Assembly: GCA_001247695.2 (NCBI GenBank)
Contig: LGRX02035465.1
Location: 1 to 64,000 of the forward strand
Reading direction: 5' to 3'
Length of the DNA stretch: 64,000 bases
Origin: Cymbomonas tetramitiformis
Taxonomy: Eukaryota; Chlorophyta; Pyramimonadophyceae; Pyramimonadales; Pyramimonadaceae
The position numbers and the translations under genes were made by a program. The notes below the pieces were generated by a model. It did not search any database and was not told the origin of the DNA. It was given only the letters and a program-made list of their open reading frames with translations. Positions 1 to 10,996 of the stretch are shown here, piece by piece. Position 1 is the first letter of the stretch. The number at the start of each line of letters is the position of its first letter.

Positions 1-46
1 CCTACAACTGGAAGGTGGGCGAACAGGGCTGTGTTCGTGCAATGTT

Positions 47-436
47 CTAACACCCTAGCAAGTGTTTTTCAAGCAGGATTTCGGCTGGGTTACTCACGGA
101 AGACGTCTCTCCTGTGTTGCGCCGCCTCCTTCCCCTCCTTTTTTGCGCTTTCTGAAGATTTTTAACTGAATCCCCTGTGGACTTCACCTTGGCCATCGCA
201 AGGGCGAAGCGGTCAAGCCCACTCCCCTTCTTGCTTTCGGCCCCCGGATCCTCCTCCTCCTCCTCCTCCTCCTCCTCGTCCTCGTCCGTGTCCTCGGAGC
301 CACCGCTCTCGGAGTCGGACGCATTTAAAAGCGCATACTTGCGCTTGTATTGCCGGTACTTTTCCTTGTCCGCGAGCTTGCCCATTTTCGCGCGGGCAGA
401 TTTAAATTGGTCGTAGGATAACATGCCGCTCGGCAT
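47..436 (-). CDS. Small hypothetical protein with a poly-Glu tract
   Basis: This is a 129-aa open frame starting at ATG 436 and ending at a TAG at 47-49. The middle is a run of Asp/Glu encoded by a TCC/CTC microsatellite (about 249-290 on the plus strand), and it is followed by a Lys/Arg-rich stretch (KAQKRRGRRRR) that could be a nuclear-localisation type signal. No domain is recognised. The frame is probably helped by the simple repeat, but the flanking parts (YDQFKSARAKMGKLADKEKYRQYKRKY region) look like ordinary charged coding sequence. Function unknown. It could also be one exon of a longer gene, because splice-like GTAAGT lies upstream on the minus strand near 450. Confidence 0.35.
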   Translation of the reverse strand: MPSGMLSYDQFKSARAKMGKLADKEKYRQYKRKYALLNASDSESGGSEDTDEDEEEEEEEEEDPGAESKKGSGLDRFALAMAKVKSTGDSVKNLQKAQKRRGRRRRNTGETSSVSNPAEILLEKHLLGC

Positions 437-1192
437 TTTTCAAATCACTTACGTTTCTAGGGAGGGAGGTGGTGCTTCGCAGGCAGCAGTAAATTTTAGC
501 CTTAAACCGGTATCGCTCGCTTTAATAAACCGTTTTGACTACTTCCTGCAAGGTAAAGCACCACCTCCCTCCCTCGTATCCGTTCCACGCAGTACGCCGC
601 CTGCGTTTCCGTGGATCGATGAGAAGGGGAAGGGAAGCGGGATTCGCGGTCACTCGAGGTCAACGCATTTCGTATTCGCATCGGACGCCCCAATTTGAAA
701 TTACTTTGGCACTTTCGATCGCCAGGCGTTGGATTCGTCGATCAGTCGGATTCGAATCGCGCCGCGCGCATGACCATGCCCCAGGGCAACGTAAGTTTCC
801 GTCGTCTTCTAGTTTTGTTTTTTGTTCTCGCAAGTTGAAGTTCCACATAATAAAGGCCTTTTTTCCAAAGGCCTTTACAACCTTTCAACAAACCGTTTTC
901 ACCATTGTAGTCTGCGCCCAAGCCCCCTTCTTTTGAGCTCAACTTTGTTTTTCACCAAAATGACCGATTTTTTTGGCACGCCCGCCTGCACCCTAAGGTA
1001 TGGTCTAGACATGACCATGTTTGGGTCGTTTCCCCATTGGGTTTTGCATTTGGGGCATTGATTTGGGCTATGTGCGCCGCGGAAGTTGTCTACCTTGTGT
1101 TCGCGTGAATGCTGTTCGAACCGGGCCATACCAGGGCAATTCTACTCAGGTACAAGGTAAACATCTTCCGCGGCGCAACACAACGTGGTTTG
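437..1192. other. Non-coding stretch, no gene recognised
   Basis: Short ORFs overlap in several frames, none with recognisable features. Near 1010-1020 the first copy of the ACATG-CCATG type motif appears (AGACATGACCATGTTTGGG region), so the left part of the transposon-associated repeat territory may begin by about 970. Confidence 0.4.
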
Positions 1193-1309
1193 CCTTGTTT
1201 TACTGCCAACATTGCCCAAAAATGGCCAAGTTTGCCACGTGTTTTTAAACACAGATCAAACATGGTCCGTTTTATGTACGTCTTACCCAATGTTGGCAGT
1301 AAAACAAGG
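1193..1309. repeat. 117-bp perfect-arm inverted repeat (MITE-like or transposon end)
   Basis: The arms at 1193-1214 and 1288-1309 are exact reverse complements over 22 bp (core ACTGCCAACATTG / CAATGTTGGCAGT). The loop holds an ATGGCC-type motif. A near-identical sequence in the same orientation as the left arm (TTTTACTGCCGACATTG) occurs at 9884-9900, just beyond the transposase gene. The right arm (1288-1309) and 9884-9900 are therefore in inverted orientation and could be the terminal inverted repeats of the transposon. No clean target-site duplication was found for that pairing. Confidence 0.55.
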
Positions 1310-1426
1310 CTAACAAGGCCGTGTTTCACCATGAAACTGCTTAGGTAGGGCCATGTTTACGCCATACTTATGATGGTACAGCAGGTTACGTACGTGGGCA
1401 AAAGCGGTTTGCAGGCACAATAGGCG

Positions 1427-1744
1427 ATGACATCCCGCGCACAGAGATTGGCGCAAGGTGGGATTCCGGAGGAGAGACGGAAGGTCAATCCCGCGAAAAG
1501 AGCCACTGTTGCATATCGCTTGGCAAATTCTCCGGGTGAGGGCGATGGGTTGACGACGCCGCCGCGTGCGGACGATGCCTTCAAGAGGCAACGTGTCCTC
1601 GAATGGGATGCCAATCCCACGAATGGGTTTATAGATTTAGTTGAGGAACTCTTTTGGGATGGAATCATTCTGACGGAAGAATACGACAATCATCCGGCAC
1701 GCGCCACCTTCACTGACATTGAACGCGACGGCATGACCGGGTAG
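1427..1744 (+). CDS. Hypothetical ORF, possible upstream transposon exon
   Basis: This 105-aa frame starts at ATG 1427 and ends just inside the first unit of the 259-bp tandem array (TAG in GGGTAGGGCC). The sequence is charged, with no simple repeats, and has a segment NGFIDLVEELFWDGIIL that looks like an amphipathic helix. The end reads CCGG/GTAGGG, which could be a splice donor, so this may be an exon of the transposase gene or of a second transposon gene. CACTA/EnSpm elements commonly carry an accessory DNA-binding gene beside the transposase, but no homology to such a protein is visible here. Function unassigned. Confidence 0.35.
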   Translation: MTSRAQRLAQGGIPEERRKVNPAKRATVAYRLANSPGEGDGLTTPPRADDAFKRQRVLEWDANPTNGFIDLVEELFWDGIILTEEYDNHPARATFTDIERDGMTG

Positions 1745-2590
1745 GGCCCTACCGGCCTTGCTCTCGGGACGAACCCGGGGCGGGCATTGCCCTACCTGCA
1801 ATGGGAAGGGGCCAGGTATGGCCGTGTTTTGACGTGTTCGCTGTAGGTCGGACCGAAAAGCACGGAAATTCCTGCCACATGCGACCTTGTGCGCCGGAGG
1901 CCCTGGCCAAATTTTTGCTTTCCCTACCTCGCCTCTGTGATGTTAAACTTTCATTGTGGTTCGTCGACTAAGGGGTGCTGCGGCACGATTACGGTACGGG
2001 TAGGGCCCTACCTGCCTTGCTCTCGGGACGAACCCAGGGCGGGCATTGCCCTACCTGCAATGGGAAGGGGCCAGGTATGGCCGTGTTTTGACGTGTTCGC
2101 TGTAGGTCGGACCGAAAAGCACGGAAATTCCTGCCACATGCGACCTTGTGCGCCGGAGGCCCTGGCCAAATTTTTGCGTTCCCTACCTCGCCTGTGTGAT
2201 GTTAAACTTTCATTGTGGTTCGTCGACTAAGGGGTGCTGCGGCACGATTACGGTACGGGTAGGGCCCTACCTGCCTCGCCCTCGGGACGAACCCGGGGCG
2301 AGCATTGCCCTACCTGCAATGGGAAGGGGCCAGGTATGGCCGTGTTTTGACGTGTTCGCTGTAGGTCGGACCGAAAAGCACGGAAATTCCTGCCACATAC
2401 GACCTTGTGCGCCGGAGGCCCTGGCCAAATTTTTGCTTTCCCTACCTCGCCTGTGTGATGTTAAACTTTCATTGTGGTTCGTCGACTAAGGGGTGCTGCG
2501 GCACGATTACGGTACGCGTAGGGCCCTACCTGCCTCGCCCTCGGGACGAACCCGGGGCGAGCATTGCCCTACCTGCAATGGGAAGGGATT
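1741..2590 (+). repeat. 259-bp tandem repeat, about 3.3 copies
   Basis: Three nearly identical 259-bp units start at about 1741, 2000 and 2259, and a partial fourth runs from about 2518 to 2590. Each begins with the palindrome GTAGGGCCCTAC and contains TATGGCCGTGTTTTGACG and a CCTGGCCAAATTTTTGC stretch. The three 61-113-aa ORFs that repeat every 259 bp across the array are by-products of it. The array lies immediately 5' of the transposase reading frame, where it could act as a promoter or a transposase-binding array (inference). Confidence 0.9.
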
Positions 2591-2594
2591 AGGT

Positions 2595-5500
2595 ATGGCC
2601 ATGTTTGGCCGTGTTCGCTGTAGGTCGGACCCCCATGCCGAAGACATTGCAGCCACAGCTATTACTTCGCCCCCATGTACCCATACACCCAACTCCGAAG
2701 CCAACTCCGACCGCCGCGACATGGACTCAGACGACTCCATGCTGCCAGGTCAGCGGTCAAACAAGGACTCGGACGACTCCTCGTTGCCAGGCTTGCTTTC
2801 AAGCACTGCCTCCGACAACTCCTCCTTGCCAAGCCAGCGCTCAGACACGGACTCGGACGACTCATCGTTGTCAGACCTGCATTCAGGCAGTGACTCGGAC
2901 GATTCCTCGTTGGCAAGCCAACTTTCGGATCCAAGGTGACATTCCGTAAGCTTGATTGCGTGCTGCATTATGCAAGGACATGTTTATATACATAAACAAG
3001 GGTAAGTAGGGCCTTATCTACCATGTGTCTATACTCAAGTACTGATCAAGCATGGCCATGTGTATACATTAACAAGGGTAAATAGGGCCCTACCTATCAT
3101 GTATCTATGCTCAAGTCCTGATCAGACATGTCCATTGCTGAAACGATGTGGGCATGGCCCTACTAACACATTTCTGATTCTTTTGCAACAGGCAACGCAA
3201 TGTCACCATCCATTCCTTCATGCCCCATTCAGGCGAAGAGAAGAAAACGGTGTGCTCGCCGCAAGAGTTTTTCGACATGGTGGCAAATGCGAAGGGCCAC
3301 CGTTCGAGAATATGGGAGTGCATCGCCGATACACTCTACCTAGAGGACCATCCGGCGAACATCGAGTATGCCGGCCACCGTTGGGCATTATTGGAACCTC
3401 CCGTCCACCGAAATCTTGCCATGATCAAAGACGCGATTTTGAAAGTGGTGAGGGACGACGACATTTGTATGGCTCCGCCGGACGAGTTGAATTTGACCAA
3501 GTCCGAGCAACCCACTTTGGATGACCACGACTCCATCAAGAGCAAGGATGTCACGAGTTCCGACGACGCCAGCCCCGATGCCGATGCCCCCCCCTCCCCA
3601 CACCCGATGATGCTCTTGGCCTCCGATGCCGACTCTCCGATCTCCGAGGCCGTGGCCCAAGACGATTCCCGTGCCGATGCCACCACCTCCGCACACCCGA
3701 TGATGCTCTTGGCCTCCGATGCCGACTCTCCGATCTCCGAGGCCGTGGCCCAAGACGATTCCCGTGCCCATGACGCAGACACCGAACCCATCGTCCGCGA
3801 GGTAGCCGACGAGGCCATAATGTGTACTCCGCTAAACCCGGCGTTCCCACCCCCTATAGCCAGGTATGGTTTCAAACCCGATGTAAACATGGCGCTGTTT
3901 GTATATGTTCCTTGGAATACACAAGGTAAGCATGGCCATGTTCGTACGCGGTTTCGTGCAGACGCCGCCGCGGAGGTGTGGAGAACGGTCCACGCGCAAG
4001 GGACGCGCAAAAGAAGCCATGTGGTTGCAATCGTTGCGTGGAGAACAACATCACCAAGGAAGTGTCAACGAGAACCATCTACACACACAAAAGGCTTTAC
4101 GGTTGGCATGTACCTCCACAACCGGATCCGGATGCCGTGCTTCCTCTTAGGCCGCCTACCCCACATGATTCTACCGAACCTACTTTGGAGACGGATGAAG
4201 AGATGGATGAATTCGGTTCCCCCTTCCCGTCTGAGCCAGCAGGTGAGAACCTACTATTGAACATGGCCATACCTGCCTTGTATAGCTTCAGGTAATTGGT
4301 GAACATGGCCATGTGTGCCTAATACCTGCCCAAGGAGCTCGTTGCAGTCGCCTCCCCAACTCGGCAAGAACGTGACGACACCGCCTGTTTTCACGTGAGC
4401 GTGACCTCCACACGCACGAACGGGGAGCTCCTCAAAATCGAGTATGAGTGGGAGAAGATGATGCATTTCCTCAACCACATCGAAGGCATTGACTTCGACG
4501 AGTACGAAGGGTGGATGAAACCCGGCAATTTCGACGATATGTATCCGGAGGATGACGTGCACATCTCTCTTCATTGCGGCAACCAGTCATGGGATGTGGC
4601 ATTTCCTATCGTGGAGTGCCTTGTGGGAGTGCGATCGCACCCAATGTTCATCCCCCATCGAGATGATGGCATGAGTGGTACCGCACACGAGGCGAATGAC
4701 GAGGAGATGGATGTAATCAACGAGATACTAAAGAGCTTGGAGGAGATGGTAAAGGTGCGACCTGAAAATAACACAACAACCGTGGTGTCGCTTGCTGCTG
4801 CTGCACTTTGAGTTAATGTGGTTTCATCAGGTGAGGTTTAAGGTGAGGATATGCACTGGCTAATAAGGTACTGTGCAGACATGGTCATGTCTTGCCATTT
4901 CAAAATGTAAACAAGGCGAACATTGCCATGTTTGCACAGTTACGTGGCAATGTCCGTCCCATTTCTAAAGGTGGTGTCAGTTTCGCAGGATGCTTCTGGT
5001 AAGGAAAACGATGCCTTCATGCTCATGCTCGATCTCTTGGAATGGAACTTGGAGCATGGCCTTATTAGTCAAGGATCCTTTAACGACTTGTTGGAGATAC
5101 TTCGTCTAAATTTGCCGAAGATGTTCCCGGAGGGCACTCTACCGAAGAACTACCAAGAGGCCATAGGACATCTATCCATGTATGGCTTGCCTTCTAAGTC
5201 GGTGGACATCTGTGTAAATGGATGTTGCAGGTTCGATGGAGAGCACGCAATGTGCCGGACATGCTCGACGTGTGGCGCCGATAGATGGGCCCCGGAGATG
5301 CTCGAGAAGCCGTTGGCGAGCCGGAGAGGAAAGTCCACGTTTTATTATTGGAACCTCCCGGATCTTCTCAAAAGGAATTTTGCGCACCCGGAGCTTTGCG
5401 TGGACATGCAAGCGCACGCCCGCCATATTCCATGCGACTTGACCAAGGAGGCGATGGGAACTATGTGGGGTAAGTGAAAATTTCCAGTTCCCGATTGTGA

Positions 5501-8500
5501 AAGGAATGCCCTTTGAAAGCCTACTGAACATGGCCATATTTGGGCCCTATTCCTCTGGAAACCTACTGAGCATGGCTGTGTTCGGGCCCTGTCCTTCTAG
5601 AAACCTACTGAACATGGCCATACTTACCTGTTTATCGCAGACAGTCCAGCATGGAGGCAACGGCGGGAAAGGTACCCCAAGTTCTTCAGCGATCCCCGCA
5701 ACGTGGTGATCTTAGGATGTGCGGATGGCGCCACGGTGTGGAAGGACCTGCGCGGAGTTTTCCCGGTGACGTTTCAATACCTCAATATGCACCCCACCAT
5801 CCGCGGCAAGTTCGTGAACATGGAGGTGTTTGGGATATGTAGCGGCTCGAAGCCAAAAAGCACGCAACCTATCTACGAGCTATTTGTGGACCAGCTGCTG
5901 GAGTTATGGGATGGCGTGCCGTGCTACGACATCGTGAAAAAAGAAACCTTCAACTTGAGGTGCATGTTGTTTAAGATGTTGTTTGACATCAAAGGTTTGA
6001 TGGATGGCGCTTGTCGCAAGGATGTGGGGGCGTACATGGCTTGCATTGCATGCAACCTGCAAGGTTGGCGATCTAGCATCTTCAAGGGGATGCGGTATAC
6101 CTTCCGCACGGAAGCCGAGCCTGGTAAACAACCTTCTCTGGTATTCCCTTGATGTACTGCACGCAAGCGACAGATATTGGTTAAGTATGGCCATGCTTGT
6201 GCTAGTGTTTTTCATAGACATGGCCATACCCACGTGTAGACATGACCGGATATGGCCATGTTCGGACGGCTTCGATGATGGGTAGGGCAATGTTCACCCT
6301 GTTGCATCGCAGGTCCCGCAGAGTTTCAAAAGAGAACGGATGCCGAGATACGGCACCACGCGGCGCAGCACCAAACGCTTAAGGAAAGCGGACACTTCAC
6401 GATGAAGGATCTCGAGACGATGATAAAAGCTACCGGTATAAAATTTCCTTCGGAATTCTCACGCTTGCCGTATTGGGATGAGGCCAAGGACTACCTCATC
6501 GACTTGATGCACTTGATCAAGAATCTTGGAGAGCACGTCCTTGACGCCGTGATGGGAACTGACTTTGACAAGAAAACGCGAACGTGGGCGAAATCTCAAG
6601 GCATTAAACCCACATGGTGGGCAACTGGTATTTTCCCCTTTCCATAGGCCTGACCCGACGTGAACCCATCCAGCGAAACCTATGTAAACATGGCTGTGTC
6701 CAGCCGTTTTGGCTTATGAACATGCTTGAACATGGCCATATGTAGGCAGTTCTGTCCGGTTTGTTCAAAAGTTTAGCATCCATACGTGAATTATGGTCGG
6801 GTCCGACACTTGAGCAGATGCGAATGGCAACTACACCAAAAGGACATCCCCTTGGCAGATTGTCGACGTGCGCACCGCTACGGGAAGGTGCTTGAAGAGA
6901 GCCGAGGAATTCGCGAGAGAGGAAGTTGGCTTTCCACGGGAATGGGGAGCGGGTCAATGGAAATTGTTGAAACTGTCTTCAGACGGAAACGCAAAGAAGC
7001 TAAAAGCCCACGAATATTTGGTGATGTTCAGAAATGGACTTTTCGCGATCCTCGCGGCATGGCCAAGGGACGATGACTCACCCAATGCACTCGCACGTTT
7101 GGTGGGGCAACTTTCAACGATAGTCCGGGAAATCACGGCCCACGAGATCGATCTGAAGGTGCGGTTCTCTGGTACCTTGCTCTCATGTTCCCTGTCGCGT
7201 CACCAAGAATTTACATTTTGTGTGAAGGCTGAATGCACATGGCGATGCCCACCTAGTTTACAGAGTGAACATGGCCATACTTGACCATTATCCCTTAGGA
7301 ACATGGTTAGACATGGCCATACCCGTTCATGACCTTCTAGGAACATGGTGGGACATGGCCCTACCTACCTATTGTTGATGGTGAACATGGGGATTCAGGA
7401 GCTGCCGACACTTGACAAGTACATTAGAGAGTGGCTCGTCACCATGGAGAGCTCGCGACATGGGACGAGCCCTCACTGGTGGGTCCTCAACACACATCTA
7501 TTGTGTCACGTGGTAGACCAACTTCGAGACCTCGGGCCGGTTCGCGAGTATTGGATGTTCGTATTCGAGTCCTTAAATGGCAAAATCGGGAGGTGGGTGA
7601 AGAACAATGCCTTCCCGGTGCAGAGCATCATGAACGGAATGGGGCGGCAGAAGACCATTCAGTATGTACGAGGGTTACTTATGGCACTTCGCAACGAAGT
7701 TCCACGGCCACTTGTCGTCCCCGCTCTTGTACGGGACCGCGTTGTTGTGGCCGATAAAGGGAAGAAGCACACATTGACCGAAGGCGAGCGAGCGTGCATC
7801 GATGTTTGGATGCGCACCAATGTGGGGCATTACCGACGGTTGCAAGACCTGCTTGATGCATATCATGAGGACTTACGAACAAGGTAAGGCCTCATCTAAT
7901 CAATGCCTGAATGAAACACTAAGTAAACATGGCCATGTTCGTGCATGATTTCCATCCACGTTTCCACAAACTAATCACTCAGGTGATTCGCAGGGTCAAG
8001 AGAGGCGGTCGTGGCTTGAAGAAAGGACTGCAAAGGAGGATGACATGCCGTCTAGCCGCCGACGAAGATCCGACTCCTTGGCTCGGACGACCATTCACTC
8101 CCGACGAAATCGAGTTGTTGCGTGGTTGCCCCACAAAGTGCCGCAGGTTTAACAAGGTACAAGTGGGTAACATGCGATTCCGCATCGCTGCTGTGGACAA
8201 GAAGTTCAAAACTGTCCAGTGTTATTTCCGCTCTTTTTTCATCGAACGCGTGCGTGGAACAAGTGAAGAGGAAGAGACTGATAGGTGCGTGCCTTTCTGC
8301 TTATGATTAATGAGTAAACATGGCCATGTTCTAGCCCTACCTAGTAATGTATTGTGATAACAGGGCCATGTCCACCTAGGTTCTTTAGATACCCTGGGTA
8401 AACATGGCCATGTTCAGACGATTCCAGTAGTTTTTGCAAACTAATTCCTCAATTATACATGCGTGCCAGGCTCGCCCGTCTTGAAGACGTCTATGCCATC

Positions 8501-8821
8501 AAGCTTGGTGGGGTCGAGTACATATTTGTCAAGGCGGCTTGGCTGCAGAAGCCGACAAAAGCGAAGATCGCCATGTATAACCGGATGAACTCCATAGTTG
8601 GCCCGGACAGCGTCACTGGCTGTTTCTTTTGCGATGACCCCGAGAACCCTGACACCGTCTTCGATACCACAGAGCCATTCATGCTCGCAGATCAGATCGC
8701 GTCGCAAGTAGTAATTGTGAAGCATCCTTGCATGCAAACTGCGGTGGTTCTTGACCCTCGAGCAGATTTCTTCGAGCAGAATGTCCAGGATGAAAATCCT
8801 AGCGAGGACGAGCTTGCTTAG
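2595..8821 (+). CDS. Tnp2/EnSpm (CACTA)-like transposase, 11 exons
   Basis: Exons read by frame: 2595-2935, 3192-3863, 3962-4242, 4348-4748, 4989-5469, 5641-6123, 6313-6627, 6818-7158, 7399-7883, 7994-8284, 8470-8821. Every junction is GT-AG and phase-compatible, and the total is 4443 nt (1480 aa plus stop). Residues ~25-115 are Asp/Ser repeats. At ~350-380 is a fungal-Tnp2-like CxC motif (PCGCNRCVENN...VSTRT..TH). Exon 6 gives DSPAWR, DPRNV, CADGATVW (first acidic residue of a DDE-type core) and YELFVDQLLELWDGVP. Exon 7 has YLIDLMHLIKN, matching the D-MH--KN motif. Exon 9 has LLCHVVDQLRDLGPV..YWMFVFESLNGKI, with the candidate catalytic Glu. The start is uncertain: ATG 2595/2601 sits in a noncoding-type motif, so ATG 2721 is possible, as is a further 5' exon. 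Nuclear DNA cut-and-paste transposition is expected from the family. No internal stops, so it may be active. Confidence 0.85.
2936..8469 (+). repeat. Intron-borne ACATGGCCATGT palindrome family
   Basis: Each of the ten inferred introns (2936-3191, 3864-3961, 4243-4347, 4749-4988, 5470-5640, 6124-6312, 6628-6817, 7159-7398, 7884-7993, 8285-8469) holds one to three copies of RACATGGCCATR or a close variant. Examples: 3053-3062, 4261-4270, 4304-4313, 5528-5537, 7313-7322, 7927-7936, 8319-8328. I saw none inside exons 2-11. The related palindrome GTAGGGCCCTAC marks intron 1 and the flanking arrays. CACTA elements carry subterminal repeats bound by their accessory protein, and these may be the equivalent spread into introns (inference). 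Confidence 0.8.
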
Positions 8822-9135
8822 TACTTAGGCCTGCAGTACGACATGGCATTTGTGTAGTGTAAATAGATAGCATCAGTTTGTGTATATACATAAAAAAGGG
8901 TAAGTATGGCCCTACCTATCATGTATCTATATACAAGTACAGTGTAGGTATGGCCATGTCTATACATAAACAAGGGTAGGTAGGGCCCTACCTACCATGT
9001 ATCTATACTCGAGTACTAGTCAGGTAAGGCCATGTTTATACATAAACAAGGGTGGGTAGGGCCCTACCTATCATGTATCTATACTCAAGTACAAGGTAAA
9101 TATGGTCATGTCTATACATAAACAAGGGTAAGTAG
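8822..9135 (+). repeat. ~80-bp tandem repeat 3' of the transposase
   Basis: Imperfect ~80-bp units (ATACATAAACAAGGG ... TAGGGCCCTACCTA ... CATGTATCTATACTC-AGTAC) repeat four times from about 8878. The same unit occurs about twice inside intron 1 (2980-3120), so the intron and the 3' flank share one repeat family. It lies directly after the transposase stop codon. Confidence 0.85.
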
Positions 9136-9159
9136 GGCCTTAATTTAGTAAGGACTATT

Positions 9160-9720
9160 TTACTCATTTAGTAAGGACTAAATAAGCGTAATAGCCCCAA
9201 AAAAACAGATTCTAAAAATATTTTTTTCCAATGTTTTCAAGTACAGCCCAGGTACAGCCCAGGTACAGGGTAGGTATTGCCCCCTACTTACCCCTTACCT
9301 ACCCAATGCCCATACTGACCTAACTTTGAGGTGCTGTAACAGGAAGCGTAAAATGTTTTTTCAGTTAAATCTTTGGAGACTGTCCATAGTAAGGACTAAA
9401 TAAGCGTAATAGCCCAAAAAAAACAGATTCCAAAAATATTTTTTCCAATGTTTTCAAGTACAGCCCAGGTACAGCCCAGGTACAGCCCAGGTACAGGGTA
9501 GGTATTGCCCCCTACTTACCCCTTACCTACCCAATGCCCATACTGACCTAACTTTGAGGTGCTGTAACAGGAAGTGTAAAATGTTTTTTCCGTTAAATCT
9601 TTGGAGACTGTCCATAGTAAGGACTAAATAAGCGTAATAGCCCAAAAAAAACAGATTCCAAAAATATTTTTTCCAATGTTTTCAAGTACAGCCCAGGTAC
9701 AGCCCCAAGTACAGGGCAGG
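9160..9720 (+). repeat. ~225-bp tandem repeat, 2.5 copies
   Basis: Units start at GTAAGGACTAAATAAGCG (about 9170, 9389, 9617; periods 219 and 228). Each contains a short inner array of CAGCCCAGGTACAGCCCAGGT and an A-rich block. This lies outside the ~80-bp array and is probably still within the transposon's 3' noncoding end, because the putative terminal repeat lies at about 9884-9900. Confidence 0.85.
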
Positions 9721-9983
9721 TACCGAGTAGCACAACTTTGAGGCCTCAAAAAGTGAGGTTACCAAAGCCATTCCACCCAAAACTTCGCTCCATATGTCTT
9801 ACATCGACCCAAACCATCGATATCAACAATAAAAAACAAACTATCGGAAACTTCATTTCACCCGATTTTGGCTGGTTTTGCCATTTTACTGCCGACATTG
9901 CCCAAGTAGGGCCCTACTTGGCTCGAAACACAAGGTAAACACAAGGTAGACACAAGGTTCTAAATTTGTAGGGCAAGGAGAAG

Positions 9984-10232
9984 ATGGGGTCGAACGAAAT
10001 CAACGAAGTCGTATACGCGACGGCCAAGGAGATGTTGACAGGGGTGATCAAGCCCAGTCGAAAACAAAATCCAACGCGGACACCCGAAGAAGTCTCCGAA
10101 AGTCCCAACTCGAAATCTCACCGCAACATGGTGCAAACCGCACGCCCTAAGGTGGCCAATTCAACACCCCGCGAGGCCCCAACGCCCCGCCAAGCGGAAA
10201 AGCTTAGCCAGTCATGGCAAAGTCAGCAGTGA
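9984..10232 (+). CDS. Hypothetical 82-aa ORF beside an LTR relic
   Basis: ATG 9984 opens an 82-aa hydrophilic frame rich in Lys, Ser and Pro with no recognised domain. Its 3' part (AGCTTAGCCAGTCATGGC region) resembles the untranslated leader of the LTR family seen at 53310-53370 and, in reverse, at 49585-49620. At least the 3' half is therefore retroelement leader on the opposite strand, not a gene. Low confidence that this is translated. Confidence 0.2.
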   Translation: MGSNEINEVVYATAKEMLTGVIKPSRKQNPTRTPEEVSESPNSKSHRNMVQTARPKVANSTPREAPTPRQAEKLSQSWQSQQ

Positions 10233-10258
10233 TAAAAGCGGGGTAACACCCCATAACC

Positions 10259-10456
10259 TGTGAGATATAATATAACGTATTATATCGGGGCGGTCACTGA
10301 ATACTTTTCATACAAGTGTAAACTCATTACAAGAGTTAAACGAATATAAGGTGTCTGTGACCTAGGGATCTGTCACCTAGTACTGTACGAGTACTGGTAC
10401 AGCTAACGGGAGTCAGAATAAGTTATGACCTACTGTACGGGTCACTGAATCCAGCA
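10259..10456 (-). repeat. Solo LTR relic, minus strand
   Basis: It begins TGTGAGATATA after CCCATAACC and ends AATCCAGCA. This matches the edges of the family at 14150-14364 (TGTTAGATATA...AATCCAGCA) and, on the other strand, the intact LTRs at 49349-49560 and 52710-52922. The leader-like sequence lies on its left, so the element would have run leftwards. No second LTR was found. Confidence 0.6.
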
Positions 10457-10996
10457 TCTTGCCTTGGCCATCGAGCTACACGCCGCTACAGCACGCCAAC
10501 TGCACCCTACCTGTCGTCCCACCAATTATGGGGGGTGGACCGTCATAGAGATATAGAGCCTTGCAATGCAGCGGATTCACTGCCTATACAGTATGCGGTA
10601 CCCGAAAAAGTTGGAGGGCAGATCGTCATACGATAGAGTTATAGTATAGCATTTTGAATCAGTAGTTTCGTGTTTGAAACGATCACCACGCTTCTATGTA
10701 AGAACGAGCGAGAGAACCGCGCGAAGGACGAAATCAAATGAAATACATCCAATATTGAATATAAAGTTTAAGTTATGGTTATCTTTGTGTCTTGCGTTGG
10801 AGATCGATAAATGTGAAGATAGAAAGGAAAGCGAGTACCTTATTACGACTGTAGATGTGCACTAAAAGGTTTGAAAAGTCGTTGAAATAAGGATAACCAT
10901 TGGTAGAAAATGTGCACAATCTAAAATATATGTACGCATAGTTCACGCAGCTCAGATGGAAAGCGGTTTTAAGCGACTTAGTTGAAGACAGTAGAA
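10457..10996. other. Intergenic region before the zinc-finger gene
   Basis: AT-richer than its surroundings, with no ORF worth reporting. It must hold the promoter of the gene starting at 10997, but no TATA box in a convincing position was identified. Confidence 0.4.

Noticed and set aside
177..416. 79-aa plus-strand poly-Ser ORF
   Set aside because: The serine run is the complementary reading of the TCC microsatellite; the minus-strand frame is the better candidate.
1889..2592. Three overlapping 61-113-aa ORFs repeating every 259 bp
   Set aside because: They are by-products of the tandem array: identical units, no start context, cut by unit borders.
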